From Ornithinimicrobium ciconiae (GTDB taxonomy: Bacteria > Actinomycetota > Actinomycetes > Actinomycetales > Dermatophilaceae), in the NCBI RefSeq assembly GCF_007197575.1, contig NZ_CP041616.1, positions 930,001 to 994,000 of the forward strand: a stretch of 64,000 nt of DNA, read 5' to 3'. The notes under the pieces were generated by a model. The model saw only the letters and a program-made list of their open reading frames with translations. It had not been told where the DNA came from and searched no databases. Below, piece after piece: positions 1 to 8,604 of this stretch. The stretch's first letter is position 1, and each line of letters begins with the position of its first letter. The translations under genes and the position numbers were made by a program.

Positions 1-1035
1 TTGTGCGCGTTCACAGCCGGCGTCATGCGCACCGCCGCGGGTCGCCCGGAGGGCTGGTATGACGTGGTGCACTCCCACTACTGGCTCTCGGGCCAGGTGG
101 GCTGGCTCACCGCCGACCGGTGGAACGTGCCCCTGGTGCACACGATGCACACGATGGCCCGGGTCAAGAACGCCCAGTTGGCCGAGGGGGACAGCGCCGA
201 GCCTCCTGGCCGGGAGATCGGGGAGGCGCAGGTGGTCGAGGCCGCCAGTGTCCTGGTCGCCAACACCGACGACGAGGCCGACCAACTGGTGCGGCTCTAT
301 GACGCGGACCCGGCCAAGGTCAGGGTCGTCCCCCCAGGGGTTGACCTGGGGGTGTTCACGCCCGGGGACCAGGCGGAGGCGCGACAGACCGTGGGGCTGC
401 CGCAGGATGCCCTGGTGGTGCTGTTCGTGGGTCGGATCCAACCGCTGAAGGCACCCGACGTCCTGATCAAGGCGACCGCAGAGCTGGTCCGCCGGGAGCC
501 GTCGCTGCGCTCGCGGCTGGTCGTGGGCGTGCTCGGCGGGCCCTCCGGCTCGGGCCTGGAGCGGCCCGAGGCGCTGCAGGAACTCGTGGCCGAGCTCGGC
601 CTCGGTGACCTGGTCCGGTTCGTGCCGCCTGTCTCCCGGGCGCAGTTGGCCCACTGGTATCGCGCGGCGGACCTGGTCGCGGTGCCTAGCCACAACGAGT
701 CGTTCGGGTTGGTGGCCATGGAGTCCCTGGCCAGCGGCACACCGGTCGTGGCCGCTGCCGTCGGGGGCCTGCCCGTGGCGGTCGGCGACGGCGGGCTGCT
801 GCTCGAGGGGCACGATCCGGTCCGCTGGGCGGATGCCATCGGTGGGTTGCTCGCCGACCCGGAGCGACGGGCCACCCTGGCCCGGGCCGGGGTGCGCCAT
901 GCGGCCGCGTTCGGGTGGGACCGCACCGTGGACCTCCTCGACGAGGTCTATCGACAGGCCCGGGCAGACCTGCGGGGTGTGGGAGATGTCGCGCTGCTGC
1001 CGCGGGCCCCGGTGCCGGTCATGGTCTCGCCGTGA
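1..1035 (+). CDS. mshA: D-inositol-3-phosphate glycosyltransferase MshA (5' truncated)
   Basis: Transfers GlcNAc from UDP-GlcNAc to inositol-3-phosphate, the first step of mycothiol synthesis; cytosolic GT-B enzyme of family GT4. The window opens inside the gene: 344 residues are visible and the family usually has about 430, so roughly 90-100 N-terminal residues lie upstream and the TTG at base 1 is not a credible start. Visible marks are the acceptor-domain segment [12 protein letters not shown], the donor-domain entry [10 protein letters not shown] and the C-terminal EX7E motif [14 protein letters not shown] that binds the nucleotide sugar. The stop overlaps the next gene by 4 bases (GTGA). 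The neighbours (YbjN protein, phosphoglycerate mutase, SenX3-RegX3) match the mycobacterial order. A mycothiol-dependent dehydrogenase lies at 10672. Confidence 0.93.
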   Translation: MCAFTAGVMRTAAGRPEGWYDVVHSHYWLSGQVGWLTADRWNVPLVHTMHTMARVKNAQLAEGDSAEPPGREIGEAQVVEAASVLVANTDDEADQLVRLYDADPAKVRVVPPGVDLGVFTPGDQAEARQTVGLPQDALVVLFVGRIQPLKAPDVLIKATAELVRREPSLRSRLVVGVLGGPSGSGLERPEALQELVAELGLGDLVRFVPPVSRAQLAHWYRAADLVAVPSHNESFGLVAMESLASGTPVVAAAVGGLPVAVGDGGLLLEGHDPVRWADAIGGLLADPERRATLARAGVRHAAAFGWDRTVDLLDEVYRQARADLRGVGDVALLPRAPVPVMVSP

Positions 1036-1553
1036 GCGTGGACGAGGAGAGCCTGACGCGGCTCCGGGCCGCCCTGGACGAGGTCGGCGTGGACTACGAG
1101 GAGGGGGCACGACCCGGGGAGCTCGTGGTCACCCTGCCGGGGGAGCGCAAGCTGCGGACGGTCTGCTCCCTGGTGGTGGGCTCTGAGGCGCTGTCGGTCC
1201 AGGCGTTCGTGATCCGCAATCCCGACGAGAACCATGCCGCGTTCTACCGCTACCTGCTGCGTCGAAACCTGCGGATGCCGGGGCTGGCCTATGCCATCGA
1301 CGGAGCCGGCGACGTCTACCTCACCGGCCGGCTGCCCGCACGGGCCATCGACGCGGCAACTCTCGACCAGTTGCTGGGCACCGTGCTGACCGCCTGCGAC
1401 GAACCGTTCAACGAGCTCCTCGTGCGGGGCTTTCTAACCTCAATGCGCGCAGAGTGGCGCTGGCGGATCTCTCGCGGCGAGTCGACCGCCAACCTGGAGG
1501 CCTTCCGCCACCTGCTGGAGGGTGACGAGCAAGGGCCGGACGCGAGCGTCTGA
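1032..1553 (+). CDS. YbjN domain-containing protein
   Basis: A 173-residue protein of the YbjN / type III secretion chaperone-like fold, common in actinobacteria directly after mshA; its molecular role is unknown. The GTG at 1032 overlaps the mshA stop, so translation is probably coupled. The sequence shows an N-terminal helix followed by the core with [17 protein letters not shown] and a C-terminal helical part ([16 protein letters not shown]). No signal peptide or membrane segment is seen. It converges on gpmI with 37 bases between the stops. The family call is from sequence feel and synteny with the mycobacterial mshA-YbjN-gpm-senX3 region. Confidence 0.8.
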   Translation: MSVDEESLTRLRAALDEVGVDYEEGARPGELVVTLPGERKLRTVCSLVVGSEALSVQAFVIRNPDENHAAFYRYLLRRNLRMPGLAYAIDGAGDVYLTGRLPARAIDAATLDQLLGTVLTACDEPFNELLVRGFLTSMRAEWRWRISRGESTANLEAFRHLLEGDEQGPDASV

Positions 1554-1590
1554 GCCGTCTGAGGTGGTGGAGCCTCGGTCTGACGCGTGG

Positions 1591-3228
1591 TCAGGCAGGA
1601 CTGATCAGCGAGGGCCGATAGTCCTCCGGCACCGGCAGACCCAGCAACACCAGCAACGTCGCCGCCAGGTTGGACAGCCCCGGGGCGTCCAACCCCGGCA
1701 CGGTGGTCCACCGTTGTCCGGAGTAGTCCGCAACATAGAGCGGGATGAGGTTGGTGGAGTGCGCGGTCTTCCACAACGGCGTGCCGTCCGGCGCCATCCG
1801 CGGGGCGCCGGCCTTGTCACGCTCGACCATGTCCTCGCTGTTGCCGTGATCGGCGGTCACCACCAGGCAGCCACCAGCAGCCCTGACCGCCTCAGCGATC
1901 CGCCCCACGGCCTCGTCCACCGCCTCGACCGCGACGATCGTGGCCTCGAAGTTGCCCGTGTGCCCGACCATGTCGCCGCCGGCGAGGTTGGAGCGCAGGA
2001 AGGTGTAATCGCCCTCGGCCAGGGCGTCGATGACACAGTCGGCCGTCTCGGCCGCCTTCATCCTCGGCGCCTTGTCGAACTCGATCTGGTCTGAGGGGAT
2101 GTCGACATAGGTCTCGGTGGAGGCGTCGAACGGATCTGACCGGTTGCCATTCCAGAAGTAGGTCATGTGACCGTACTTCTGGGTCTCGGACGCGGCGAGC
2201 TGCCGCAGTCCGGCGCGGGCGATGAGCTCGCTGACTGTGTCCTCGATGACCGGTGGCTGCACCAGCCGGACCGGTGGCATGTTGGTGTCCCCGTCGTAGA
2301 GCGTCATCCCGGCGAAGAAGACGTCGGGTCGGTCACCGCGGTCGAAGCCGGTGAAGCCGTCACCCTCGACGAAGGCGCGGGTCAGCTCGATCGCGCGGTC
2401 ACCGCGGAAGTTGAAGATCACCACGGCGTCGCCGTCACGCACCGGGCCCACCGGCTGACCATCCTGGTCCACGACGGTGAAGGCCTCCAGCAGCTGGTCG
2501 CTGATGCCCGGGGTCTCTGCGCGCAGCGTGGTGATCGCCTCGTCCACCGAGGTGAACGGACGTGCCGTGCCCAGCACGTGGGCCCGCCAGCCGGCCTCGA
2601 CGACACCCCAGTTGGCCTCGTAGCGATCCATCGTGGTGACCATGCGGCCGCCGCCGGAGGCGATCCGCCAGTCCAGGTCGCTGCCCGCGGTGAGATCCGC
2701 CAACGTGCTCTCCAGCTGGGCCGCGTAGCGGTCTGCGGTGCGGTCCTCCACGTCTCGCCCGTCAAAGAGGGTGTGCAGCCGCAAGCGCTGGACCCCCTCG
2801 CTCTTGGCCTGCTCGAGCAGCAGGGTGAGATGCTCCCAGGAGCTGTGCACGTTGCCGTCGCTGAGCAACCCGATCAGGTGCAGCGCGGCGCCGTCCGTCG
2901 TCGCCGCGGCGACCACGTCGCGCCAGGCCCCCTGCCAGATCTCGCCGCCGCGCACGGCGTCGTCGACCCGCTTGGCGCCCTGGGGGATGATCCGACCCGC
3001 GCCCATCGTGTTGTGACCGACCTCGGAGTTGCCCATGTCGCTGTCGCTGGAGAGCCCGACGTGCGTGCCGTGGGCGTAGATCTCCTGGTAGGTCCCCTGC
3101 TCGCGCAGCGCGTCCAGGTGGGGGGTCTGCGCGGCGGCGACGCCGTCATACTCGTCGCCGGTGCCGATGCCGATGCCGTCCATGATCACCAGGACGACCG
3201 GCCGGGCCTGCTGCGCCGGGGTGCTCAC
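1591..3228 (-). CDS. gpmI: 2,3-bisphosphoglycerate-independent phosphoglycerate mutase
   Basis: Interconverts 3- and 2-phosphoglycerate in glycolysis and gluconeogenesis using two metal ions and a phosphoserine intermediate. At 545 residues it is slightly longer than the usual 510. The alkaline-phosphatase-like core is clear: VIMDGIGIG at the N-terminus (metal Asp17), catalytic Ser68 in GNSEVGHN, the RDVEDRTA segment of the transferase domain and VTADHGNSEDM near the C-terminus. The start overlaps the regX3 stop by 4 bases, so the gene is the last of a senX3-regX3-gpmI operon. Mycobacteria have a cofactor-dependent gpm1 beside senX3-regX3; here the unrelated, cofactor-independent enzyme occupies the same place. 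Confidence 0.95.
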   Translation of the reverse strand: MSTPAQQARPVVLVIMDGIGIGTGDEYDGVAAAQTPHLDALREQGTYQEIYAHGTHVGLSSDSDMGNSEVGHNTMGAGRIIPQGAKRVDDAVRGGEIWQGAWRDVVAAATTDGAALHLIGLLSDGNVHSSWEHLTLLLEQAKSEGVQRLRLHTLFDGRDVEDRTADRYAAQLESTLADLTAGSDLDWRIASGGGRMVTTMDRYEANWGVVEAGWRAHVLGTARPFTSVDEAITTLRAETPGISDQLLEAFTVVDQDGQPVGPVRDGDAVVIFNFRGDRAIELTRAFVEGDGFTGFDRGDRPDVFFAGMTLYDGDTNMPPVRLVQPPVIEDTVSELIARAGLRQLAASETQKYGHMTYFWNGNRSDPFDASTETYVDIPSDQIEFDKAPRMKAAETADCVIDALAEGDYTFLRSNLAGGDMVGHTGNFEATIVAVEAVDEAVGRIAEAVRAAGGCLVVTADHGNSEDMVERDKAGAPRMAPDGTPLWKTAHSTNLIPLYVADYSGQRWTTVPGLDAPGLSNLAATLLVLLGLPVPEDYRPSLISPA

Positions 3229-3911
3229 GGCGTCGTCTCGAACTTGTAGCCGAGACCGCGCACCGTGATGATGTGCTGCGGCTTCCCCGGATCGGGTTCG
3301 ATCTTGGCGCGCAGTCGCTTGACGTGCACATCCAGGGTCTTGGTATCACCGACGTAGTCGCTGCCCCAGACCCGGTCGATCAACTGCCCTCGGGTGAGGA
3401 CCCGTCCGGCATTGCGCAGCAGCATCTCCAGGAGCTCGAACTCCTTGAGCGGCAAGGACACCGAGGTGCCGTTGACGGAGACGGTGTGCCGCTCGACATC
3501 CATCCGCACCGGCCCGGACTCCACGGTCGAGGGGAGGAGCTCCTCGGGCTCGACCTGGCGCCGCAGCACGGCCTTGATGCGAGCGAGCAGCTCGCGGCCT
3601 GAGTAGGGCTTGGTGACGTAGTCGTCGGCCCCGATCTCCAGCCCGACGACCTTGTCGACCTCGCTGTCCTTGGCGGTGAGCATGATCACCGGCACGCTGG
3701 ACTTGGCCCGCAGGGAACGGCAGACATCGACGCCGGAGAGGCCCGGGAGCATCAGGTCGAGCAGCACCAGGTCCGCACCATTGCGGTCGAACTCGGTGAG
3801 GGCGTCGGGTCCGGTCTCAGCAACAGCAACGTCGTAACCCTCCTTCTGCAGCATGTAGGAGAGCGGATCGCTGAACGATTCCTCGTCCTCCACCACCAGG
3901 ATGCGGGTCAT
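3225..3911 (-). CDS. regX3: OmpR/PhoB-family response regulator, RegX3-like
   Basis: DNA-binding response regulator partner of the adjacent sensor kinase, expected to respond to phosphate limitation. In 228 residues it has a receiver domain (acidic pocket VVEDEE, phospho-acceptor Asp52 in LLDLMLPG, switch Thr in MLTAKD, Lys in VTKPYS) and a C-terminal winged helix (LPLKEFELLEMLLRN, then RVWGSDYVGDTKTLDVHVKRLRAKIE with the recognition helix). It lies 4 bases after senX3 and overlaps gpmI by 4. The RegX3 name rests on synteny with mshA, senX3 and phoU plus the PhoB-like wing. Confidence 0.92.
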   Translation of the reverse strand: MTRILVVEDEESFSDPLSYMLQKEGYDVAVAETGPDALTEFDRNGADLVLLDLMLPGLSGVDVCRSLRAKSSVPVIMLTAKDSEVDKVVGLEIGADDYVTKPYSGRELLARIKAVLRRQVEPEELLPSTVESGPVRMDVERHTVSVNGTSVSLPLKEFELLEMLLRNAGRVLTRGQLIDRVWGSDYVGDTKTLDVHVKRLRAKIEPDPGKPQHIITVRGLGYKFETTP

Positions 3912-3915
3912 GAAC

Positions 3916-5184
3916 TCACTCCTCGTTCGGGCGCATTGCCGGGATCGTGTGATGTGGGGTCGGCTGGGCCGGCACCCGTCCCGAGGCTACCGGTGGGGCG
4001 GCAGATCGAGCATTCTGGGTGGGGCCAGGGGTCTGGGGGGATGGTGGCTCGCCGGTGAGGTGAGCCGCGGGCAACCGCACGGTGAACGTCGAGCCCTGGC
4101 CGAGCTGGCTCCACACGACCACGTCGCCGCCGAGGTTGGCGCAGATGTGCTTGACGATGGATAGCCCCAGGCCGGTCCCGCCGGTGGCCCTGGACCGGGC
4201 CGCGTCGACCCGGTAGAAGCGCTCGAAGATCCGCTCCTGGTCGCCCGGGGAGATGCCCTGGCCCTGGTCGGTCACCGAGACCTCCACGAGATCCTCGCGC
4301 CGGCGGCACACGACGGCGATAGGGCTGCCGTCCTCGGAGTAGTTGATCGCATTGGTGATCAGGTTGCGGATCGCGGTCGTGACCAGTTCGGCGTCACCGT
4401 GCACCAGGACGTCATCGCGGGTGTCGCGGCTGAGGGTGAGCCGGCGTTCGCCAGCGACGACGCGGGTGTGCTCGACCGCCTCGTCGGCGCACTCGCCCAC
4501 ATCGACCGGGACCAAGGGGTCGGTGAGGTCTGCCGTCTGCAGACGGGACAGGTCGACGATCTCGCTGACCAGCCGGGTCAGGCGGGTGGACTCCACCTTC
4601 ATCCGACGGGCGAAGCGTTGGACCGCGACGGGATCGTCTGCCGCACCCTCGACAGCCTCAGCGAGCAGGGCGAGCCCACCCACCGGTGTCTTCAGCTCGT
4701 GGCTGACGTTGACGACGAAGTCACGCCGCACCTCCTCCACCCGCCGGGCCTTGGTGCGGTCATCGACCAGGGCCAGGACGAGGTCCCTGCCGATCGGGGC
4801 GACCCGCACCCCCATGAGCATCATGCCCTGCCCCAGGGGACCCCTGGCGAGCTCGAGCTCGACGTCACGGATGATGCCGTCCCGCTGCACCTGGACGGCC
4901 AGGGCGCGCAGCTCGGCGTGCGTGAGCGTGGTGCCGCGCACCAGTCCGTGGGCGACGGCCGAGGCGCTCGTGCGGACCACCGTGCCGCTGGCGTCCAGCA
5001 CGATGGCGCCGTCGCGCAACACGGCCAGCACGTCCGTGACCCCGCCCGGCACCTGGGGCTCCGGCGGGTTCGCCGGCAGCGGAGGGCGTTGGCGGCGCTC
5101 GTGGAGACGCACCAGGAACGTGGCGATAGCGGCGAGCGCGAGCCCGCACACCACCCCCAGGGCTCCCGCCGTCAGCACGTCCAC
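3916..5184 (-). CDS. senX3: Sensor histidine kinase, SenX3-like (PhoR family)
   Basis: Membrane sensor kinase that phosphorylates RegX3; 422 residues. One N-terminal membrane segment (about residues 5-25), a short PAS-like region (about 50-140), the dimerisation/phospho-acceptor helix with His162 in [12 protein letters not shown], then the ATPase domain with N box ([12 protein letters not shown]), G1 (VTDQGQGIS), F box (IFERFYRVD) and G2 ([13 protein letters not shown]). The family has no real extracellular sensor domain, so the signal probably comes from Pst/PhoU contacts. GTG start; a -10 box TAGGCT lies 6 bases upstream, so the mRNA is probably leaderless. It is divergent from phoU, which supports the phosphate role. 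Confidence 0.92.
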   Translation of the reverse strand: MDVLTAGALGVVCGLALAAIATFLVRLHERRQRPPLPANPPEPQVPGGVTDVLAVLRDGAIVLDASGTVVRTSASAVAHGLVRGTTLTHAELRALAVQVQRDGIIRDVELELARGPLGQGMMLMGVRVAPIGRDLVLALVDDRTKARRVEEVRRDFVVNVSHELKTPVGGLALLAEAVEGAADDPVAVQRFARRMKVESTRLTRLVSEIVDLSRLQTADLTDPLVPVDVGECADEAVEHTRVVAGERRLTLSRDTRDDVLVHGDAELVTTAIRNLITNAINYSEDGSPIAVVCRRREDLVEVSVTDQGQGISPGDQERIFERFYRVDAARSRATGGTGLGLSIVKHICANLGGDVVVWSQLGQGSTFTVRLPAAHLTGEPPSPQTPGPTQNARSAAPPVASGRVPAQPTPHHTIPAMRPNEE

Positions 5185-5190
5185 ACGCCT

Positions 5191-5196
5191 AGCCTA
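5191..5196 (-). promoter_or_regulatory. -10 box of a leaderless senX3 promoter
   Basis: TAGGCT on the minus strand ends 6 bases before the GTG start of senX3. That spacing puts the transcription start at or next to the start codon. There is no Shine-Dalgarno sequence between. The -35 region is not recognisable. Confidence 0.5.
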
Positions 5197-5289
5197 GTTA
5201 TCCATCCGTCCGGTGATCGCAGTCGGGCAGGTGGGCGCGTCTGGCCCTCTCACCTGTGTCGATGAGCGTCGATGCTGTGGCCCAGCGCC

Positions 5290-5318
5290 GTTAACCTCGA
5301 ATAGGTCTACCGTTCACC
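5290..5318 (+). promoter_or_regulatory. Candidate RegX3/PhoP box
   Basis: GTTAACC (5290-5296) and GTTCACC (5312-5318) lie 22 bases apart, that is two 11-base units; the middle unit is degenerate. Streptomyces PHO boxes are direct repeats of GTTCACC-like 7-mers with 11-base periodicity. The second unit also forms an inverted pair with GGTGAA at 5323-5328. The position between the divergent senX3 and phoU genes fits autoregulation. Assignment to RegX3 is inference. Confidence 0.45.
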
Positions 5319-5325
5319 AGAGGGT

Positions 5326-5348
5326 GAAACTCTCCGCGAGAGAGTTTC
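5326..5348 (+). other. Hairpin in the phoU leader
   Basis: Perfect 9-bp inverted repeat (GAAACTCTC, loop CGCGA, GAGAGTTTC), 26 bases before the phoU GTG. It could be a leader hairpin or a dyad operator; nothing decides between them. Confidence 0.4.
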
Positions 5349-5374
5349 CAGCACGCCGATAGAGGGAGAGGCGA

Positions 5375-6067
5375 GTGCGCAAGGCATTCACTGAGGAGTT
5401 GCAGTTCATTTCCGACCAACTGGTGGAGTTGACGAGACTGTCGTCCTCAGCACTGCAGCAGGCGACCGAGGCGTTGATGGAGGCGGACCTGGAGAAGGCC
5501 GAGTCCGTCATCTCCGCGGACGAGCACATCGACGCGGTCCGTCGCAACCTGGACACCCGCGCGGTCGACGCGCTGGCACGTCAGCAGCCGGTGGCCACGG
5601 ACCTGCGCATGCTGGTGACCTCGATGCGGATGAGCGCCGACCTCGAGCGGATGGGTGACCTGGCCCGGCACGTCGCAAAACTGAGCCGACTGCGCTATCC
5701 GGAGCAGGTGCTGCCCCTCCAGCTCCGGCCCACCTTTGCGCGGATGGCAGAGGTGGCCGAGGACCTGGTCACCGAGGCGGGACGGATCATCAAGACGACC
5801 GATGTCGATGCCGTCGCCCGTCTCCACATCACTGATGACGAGATGGACGAGCTGCACCGCGACGTCTTCCGCACGCTGCTCTCCGACGAGTGGGAGGGCG
5901 GTGCGCAGGCGACGATCGACGCGACCCTGCTCAGCCGCTACTACGAGCGCTTCGGCGACCACGCGGTGTCCATCGCCCAGCGGGTGGTCTATCTGGTCAC
6001 CGGTGAGTGGAGCCAGGACGCGATCGAGATCGACGAGCGCCTCGAGGTCACCGAGGTGCGTCACTGA
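5375..6067 (+). CDS. phoU: Phosphate signalling protein PhoU
   Basis: Cytosolic regulator that links the Pst transporter to the SenX3-RegX3 pair and restrains phosphate uptake. Its 230 residues have the family's two similar three-helix bundles, each with a metal-binding Asp/Glu stretch: DLRMLVTSMRMSADLERMGDLARHVAK in the first and RYYERFGDHAVSIAQRV in the second. GTG start with purine-rich ribosome site AGAGGGAGAGGCGA just upstream. It is transcribed away from senX3 across a spacer holding a PHO-box-like repeat and a hairpin, and ends in a strong bidirectional terminator. Confidence 0.95.
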   Translation: MRKAFTEELQFISDQLVELTRLSSSALQQATEALMEADLEKAESVISADEHIDAVRRNLDTRAVDALARQQPVATDLRMLVTSMRMSADLERMGDLARHVAKLSRLRYPEQVLPLQLRPTFARMAEVAEDLVTEAGRIIKTTDVDAVARLHITDDEMDELHRDVFRTLLSDEWEGGAQATIDATLLSRYYERFGDHAVSIAQRVVYLVTGEWSQDAIEIDERLEVTEVRH

Positions 6068-6083
6068 CCGGCCCTGCACAGCA

Positions 6084-6126
6084 CATGACTGTGGCCCGCA
6101 CCCCGGAGGTGCGGGCCACAGTCATG
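6084..6126. terminator. Bidirectional terminator-like hairpin
   Basis: Perfect 19-bp stem (6084-6102 with 6108-6126) around a 5-base loop CCGGA, lying exactly between the convergent phoU and lipoprotein genes. It has no T-tract, as is usual in high-GC actinobacteria. Confidence 0.8.
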
Positions 6127-6135
6127 CGCGGTGGG

Positions 6136-6669
6136 TTACTCGCTGACGTCGGCGGTGCTCGGCGCGAGGTCGCTGTAATAGCCGGTGGGGAGCATGACCG
6201 GGGCGATGCCGTTGTCCGCCTCACCCAGCGAGCTCTGCACCAGGATCTCGACGTTGCCGCCCGCGCTCTGCGAGACGCTCGGGATCGTCATCTGGGCGCT
6301 GGAGTCGCCGCCGCCGTCGAGCCGGACGGCCTGGCCGGGGTCGACGCTGACGGTCGGGGTCAGTGTCTGCGTCTGGCCGTCGACGGCGATGGACAGAGTC
6401 ACCTCGGCGGGCTCCTCGGCGTTGTTGACGACCAGCCCGCTGACGACACCGGGGGCGCCGGCGCCCTCGCTGACGACGAGCAGGTCACGCACCGCGATGT
6501 CTCCGGCGTCGACGGACACACCGTCGGCAGGGTCGTAGCCCATGTCGGTGGTCACGGGGGAGCTGATCTGGCAGGCGCTGAGCGTCAGCGCGGCTGCCAG
6601 CGCGAGCCCGCTGGCAGCGAGGCGACGGGAACGGGGGGCGTGCTGCGGGGCAGTCTTCCGGGTGGTCAC
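6136..6669 (-). CDS. Hypothetical lipoprotein
   Basis: A 177-residue predicted lipoprotein. The N-terminus has basic residues (PRSRRL), a hydrophobic stretch and the lipobox LTLSAC with Cys33 as lipidation site. The mature part is about 145 residues of mostly beta-type sequence with Asp/Gly turns (VVNNAEEPAEVTLSI), like an Ig-like or copper-chaperone (DUF461/PCuAC-like) fold, but I see no Met/His copper motif, so no function is claimed. GTG start; TAGAGT lies 6 bases upstream, suggesting a leaderless transcript. It diverges from carD and converges on phoU. Confidence 0.75.
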   Translation of the reverse strand: MTTRKTAPQHAPRSRRLAASGLALAAALTLSACQISSPVTTDMGYDPADGVSVDAGDIAVRDLLVVSEGAGAPGVVSGLVVNNAEEPAEVTLSIAVDGQTQTLTPTVSVDPGQAVRLDGGGDSSAQMTIPSVSQSAGGNVEILVQSSLGEADNGIAPVMLPTGYYSDLAPSTADVSE

Positions 6670-6675
6670 GGGGCC

Positions 6676-6681
6676 ACTCTA
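6676..6681 (-). promoter_or_regulatory. -10 box of a leaderless promoter (lipoprotein gene)
   Basis: TAGAGT on the minus strand, 6 bases before the GTG at 6669; no ribosome-binding sequence in the gap. Confidence 0.5.
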
Positions 6682-6781
6682 TCGCCCGTCGGCGACCCGT
6701 GCGCGGACCCGCCCCGCAGGGGTGTCCCGAAGGCGCCGCAGAGGGGTCTGAACGGCCTGCTGAGACGCTGACCAGCATAAA

Positions 6782-6825
6782 TGTCATGACTGTCATTACG
6801 TGATCTGCGCCACGCATGCTATCCT
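6782..6825 (+). promoter_or_regulatory. carD promoter region with TGTCAT repeats
   Basis: A -10-like TATCCT (6820-6825) would give a leader of about 22 bases carrying the ribosome site GAAAGGGG. Upstream are two direct TGTCAT copies (6782 and 6791); the second is part of the palindrome ATGAC-T-GTCAT (6786-6796). The same half-site occurs at 43326 and 45588. Confidence 0.4.
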
Positions 6826-6853
6826 TGAGGTCCGCGAAAGGGGCTAACTGAAG

Positions 6854-7336
6854 ATGACGTTCAAGGTCGGCGAGACTGTTGTGTACCCGCATCACGGGGC
6901 CGCATTCATCGAAGAAATGAAGACGCGCACCATCAAGGGTGAGGAGAAGGTCTACCTCAAACTCAAGGTCGCTCAAGGTGATCTGACCATCGAAGTTCCC
7001 GCAGAAAACTGCGATCTGGTGGGTGTCCGGGACGTCGTCGGCAAGGAAGGTCTGGACAAGGTGTTCGAGGTGCTACGCGCCGAGCACACCGAGGAGCCGA
7101 CCAACTGGTCCCGTCGTTACAAGGCCAACCTGGAGAAGCTCGCCTCCGGCGACGTCATCCGTGTGGCCGAGGTCGTCCGTGACCTGTGGCGCCGTGACAA
7201 GGACCGTGGCCTGTCGACCGGTGAGAAGCGCCTGCTCAACAAGGCCCGCCAGATCCTGGTCTCCGAGCTCGCGCTCGCGGAGAAGACCAACGAGGACAAG
7301 GCCGAGGCCACGCTGGACGAGGTCCTGGCCTCCTGA
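6854..7336 (+). CDS. carD: CarD family RNA polymerase-binding regulator
   Basis: Essential transcription factor that binds the RNA polymerase beta subunit and stabilises open complexes, notably at rRNA promoters. The 160 residues match the family length: an N-terminal Tudor-like RNAP-interaction domain ([20 protein letters not shown]) and a C-terminal helical DNA-binding domain ([17 protein letters not shown], then [22 protein letters not shown]) including the Trp that wedges the bubble. ATG start with a purine-rich site 10 bases upstream. Its stop overlaps the proposed CTG start of the ispD fusion gene; carD-ispD-ispF order is common in actinobacteria. Confidence 0.96.
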   Translation: MTFKVGETVVYPHHGAAFIEEMKTRTIKGEEKVYLKLKVAQGDLTIEVPAENCDLVGVRDVVGKEGLDKVFEVLRAEHTEEPTNWSRRYKANLEKLASGDVIRVAEVVRDLWRRDKDRGLSTGEKRLLNKARQILVSELALAEKTNEDKAEATLDEVLAS

Positions 7337-8604
7337 GCCCGCAGCACCGCGTCGGCGTCATCCTGGTGGCCGCTGGCCGGGGCACCCGCCTCGGTGCCGA
7401 CCGGCCCAAGGCTCTGGTGCCCCTCGGGCACGGACCTGACGCAGCACCGCTTGTGACACACGCCCTCCGGGGCGTGTTGTCATGTCCGGACCTGTCCCAC
7501 GTCGTCGTGGTGGCGCCAGCAGACCGTATGCCGGAACTCGCGGCTGCGGTCCAGGTCACCGCCGAGGTCGCCGAGCGGGTGCAGGTCAGCGTCGTCGCGG
7601 GCGGTGCCGAGCGCGCCGACTCGGTCGCCGCCGGCCTGGCTGCCCTGCCCGCCGATGTGGGCATTGTCCTGGTGCACGACGCCGCCCGTGCCCTCACGCC
7701 CACGGCGGTCTTCCAGCGTGTGGTGGCCGCCGTCCGCCACGGCCATGCGGCGGTGATCCCGGCGGTGCGGGTCATCGACACGATCAAGGCGGTGGACCTG
7801 CGCGATCACGTGGTGTCCACGCCCGAGCGCAGCGTGCTGCGCGCCGTGCAGACCCCGCAAGGCTTCCTCCGAGAGACATTGGAGAGTGCGCACGCGCACG
7901 GCGGTGGTGCCGTCACCGACGACGCCGGCCTCGTCGAGGCCAACGGTGGGACGGTCTATGTCGTCGACGGCGACCCGCGGTCGCTGAAGGTCACCGGACC
8001 CGAGGACCTGGCCACCATCGCCACCTGGATCCCCTCCGCGCTGGTCGCCTCGGACGCCGGAACCGGTCGTCTCCCGGTCCTGCTCGTCCTGGGCGGCCCA
8101 CCAGGGGTGGGCAAGACAACGTTGGCGCAGAACTGGGCCCGGCCCCGTCGTGCGGTGCACGTGCGGGTGGACACCATCGAGCAGGCCCTGAAGCGAGCCG
8201 GTGCCACGCAGATCGGACCGGAGGGCTATGCCGCGGCCTACGCCCTCGCCGTCGATCAGCTCCGATTGGGCCTCGACGTCGTCGCTGACTCGGTCAACCC
8301 GCTGCCGGAGACCCGCAGGGCGTGGCGGGAGGCGGGCGCCCGTGCCGGAGCCACGGTGCTTGAGGTGAACCTCACCTGTGCCACGGCCGAGCACCGTGCC
8401 CGCGTGCAGACTCGCCAGGGGGACATCCCCGGCCACGAGGTCCCGGACTGGGCCTCGGTCCAGGCTCACGACTACCGCCCCTGGCCGGAGGCCGCTCTGC
8501 AGTTGGACACCACCGGGAGTGGGGTCGAGGACCTCGTCGCTCGGATCGAGGAAGCCCTCGAGGCGGGAGAGTCCGAGGAGACCGTCAGGGCAGGTGAGGC
8601 ATGA
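7333..8604 (+). CDS. ispD: IspD cytidylyltransferase fused to a P-loop kinase-like domain
   Basis: N-terminal half: 2-C-methyl-D-erythritol 4-phosphate cytidylyltransferase of the MEP isoprenoid pathway ([16 protein letters not shown] nucleotide loop, [32 protein letters not shown]). C-terminal half (about 175 residues): an extra P-loop domain with Walker [11 protein letters not shown], resembling small AAA/zeta-type or shikimate-like kinases, substrate unknown. Start: the first ATG/GTG/TTG is GTG 7366, but it would cut off the first strand (VGVILVAAG) of the Rossmann fold. The in-frame CTG at 7333 overlaps the carD stop as CTGA and restores it, with GGACGAGG upstream; I prefer CTG. The end overlaps the convergent oxidoreductase gene by 20 bases. 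ispF lies downstream, separated by that gene. Confidence 0.85.
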   Translation: MSPQHRVGVILVAAGRGTRLGADRPKALVPLGHGPDAAPLVTHALRGVLSCPDLSHVVVVAPADRMPELAAAVQVTAEVAERVQVSVVAGGAERADSVAAGLAALPADVGIVLVHDAARALTPTAVFQRVVAAVRHGHAAVIPAVRVIDTIKAVDLRDHVVSTPERSVLRAVQTPQGFLRETLESAHAHGGGAVTDDAGLVEANGGTVYVVDGDPRSLKVTGPEDLATIATWIPSALVASDAGTGRLPVLLVLGGPPGVGKTTLAQNWARPRRAVHVRVDTIEQALKRAGATQIGPEGYAAAYALAVDQLRLGLDVVADSVNPLPETRRAWREAGARAGATVLEVNLTCATAEHRARVQTRQGDIPGHEVPDWASVQAHDYRPWPEAALQLDTTGSGVEDLVARIEEALEAGESEETVRAGEA

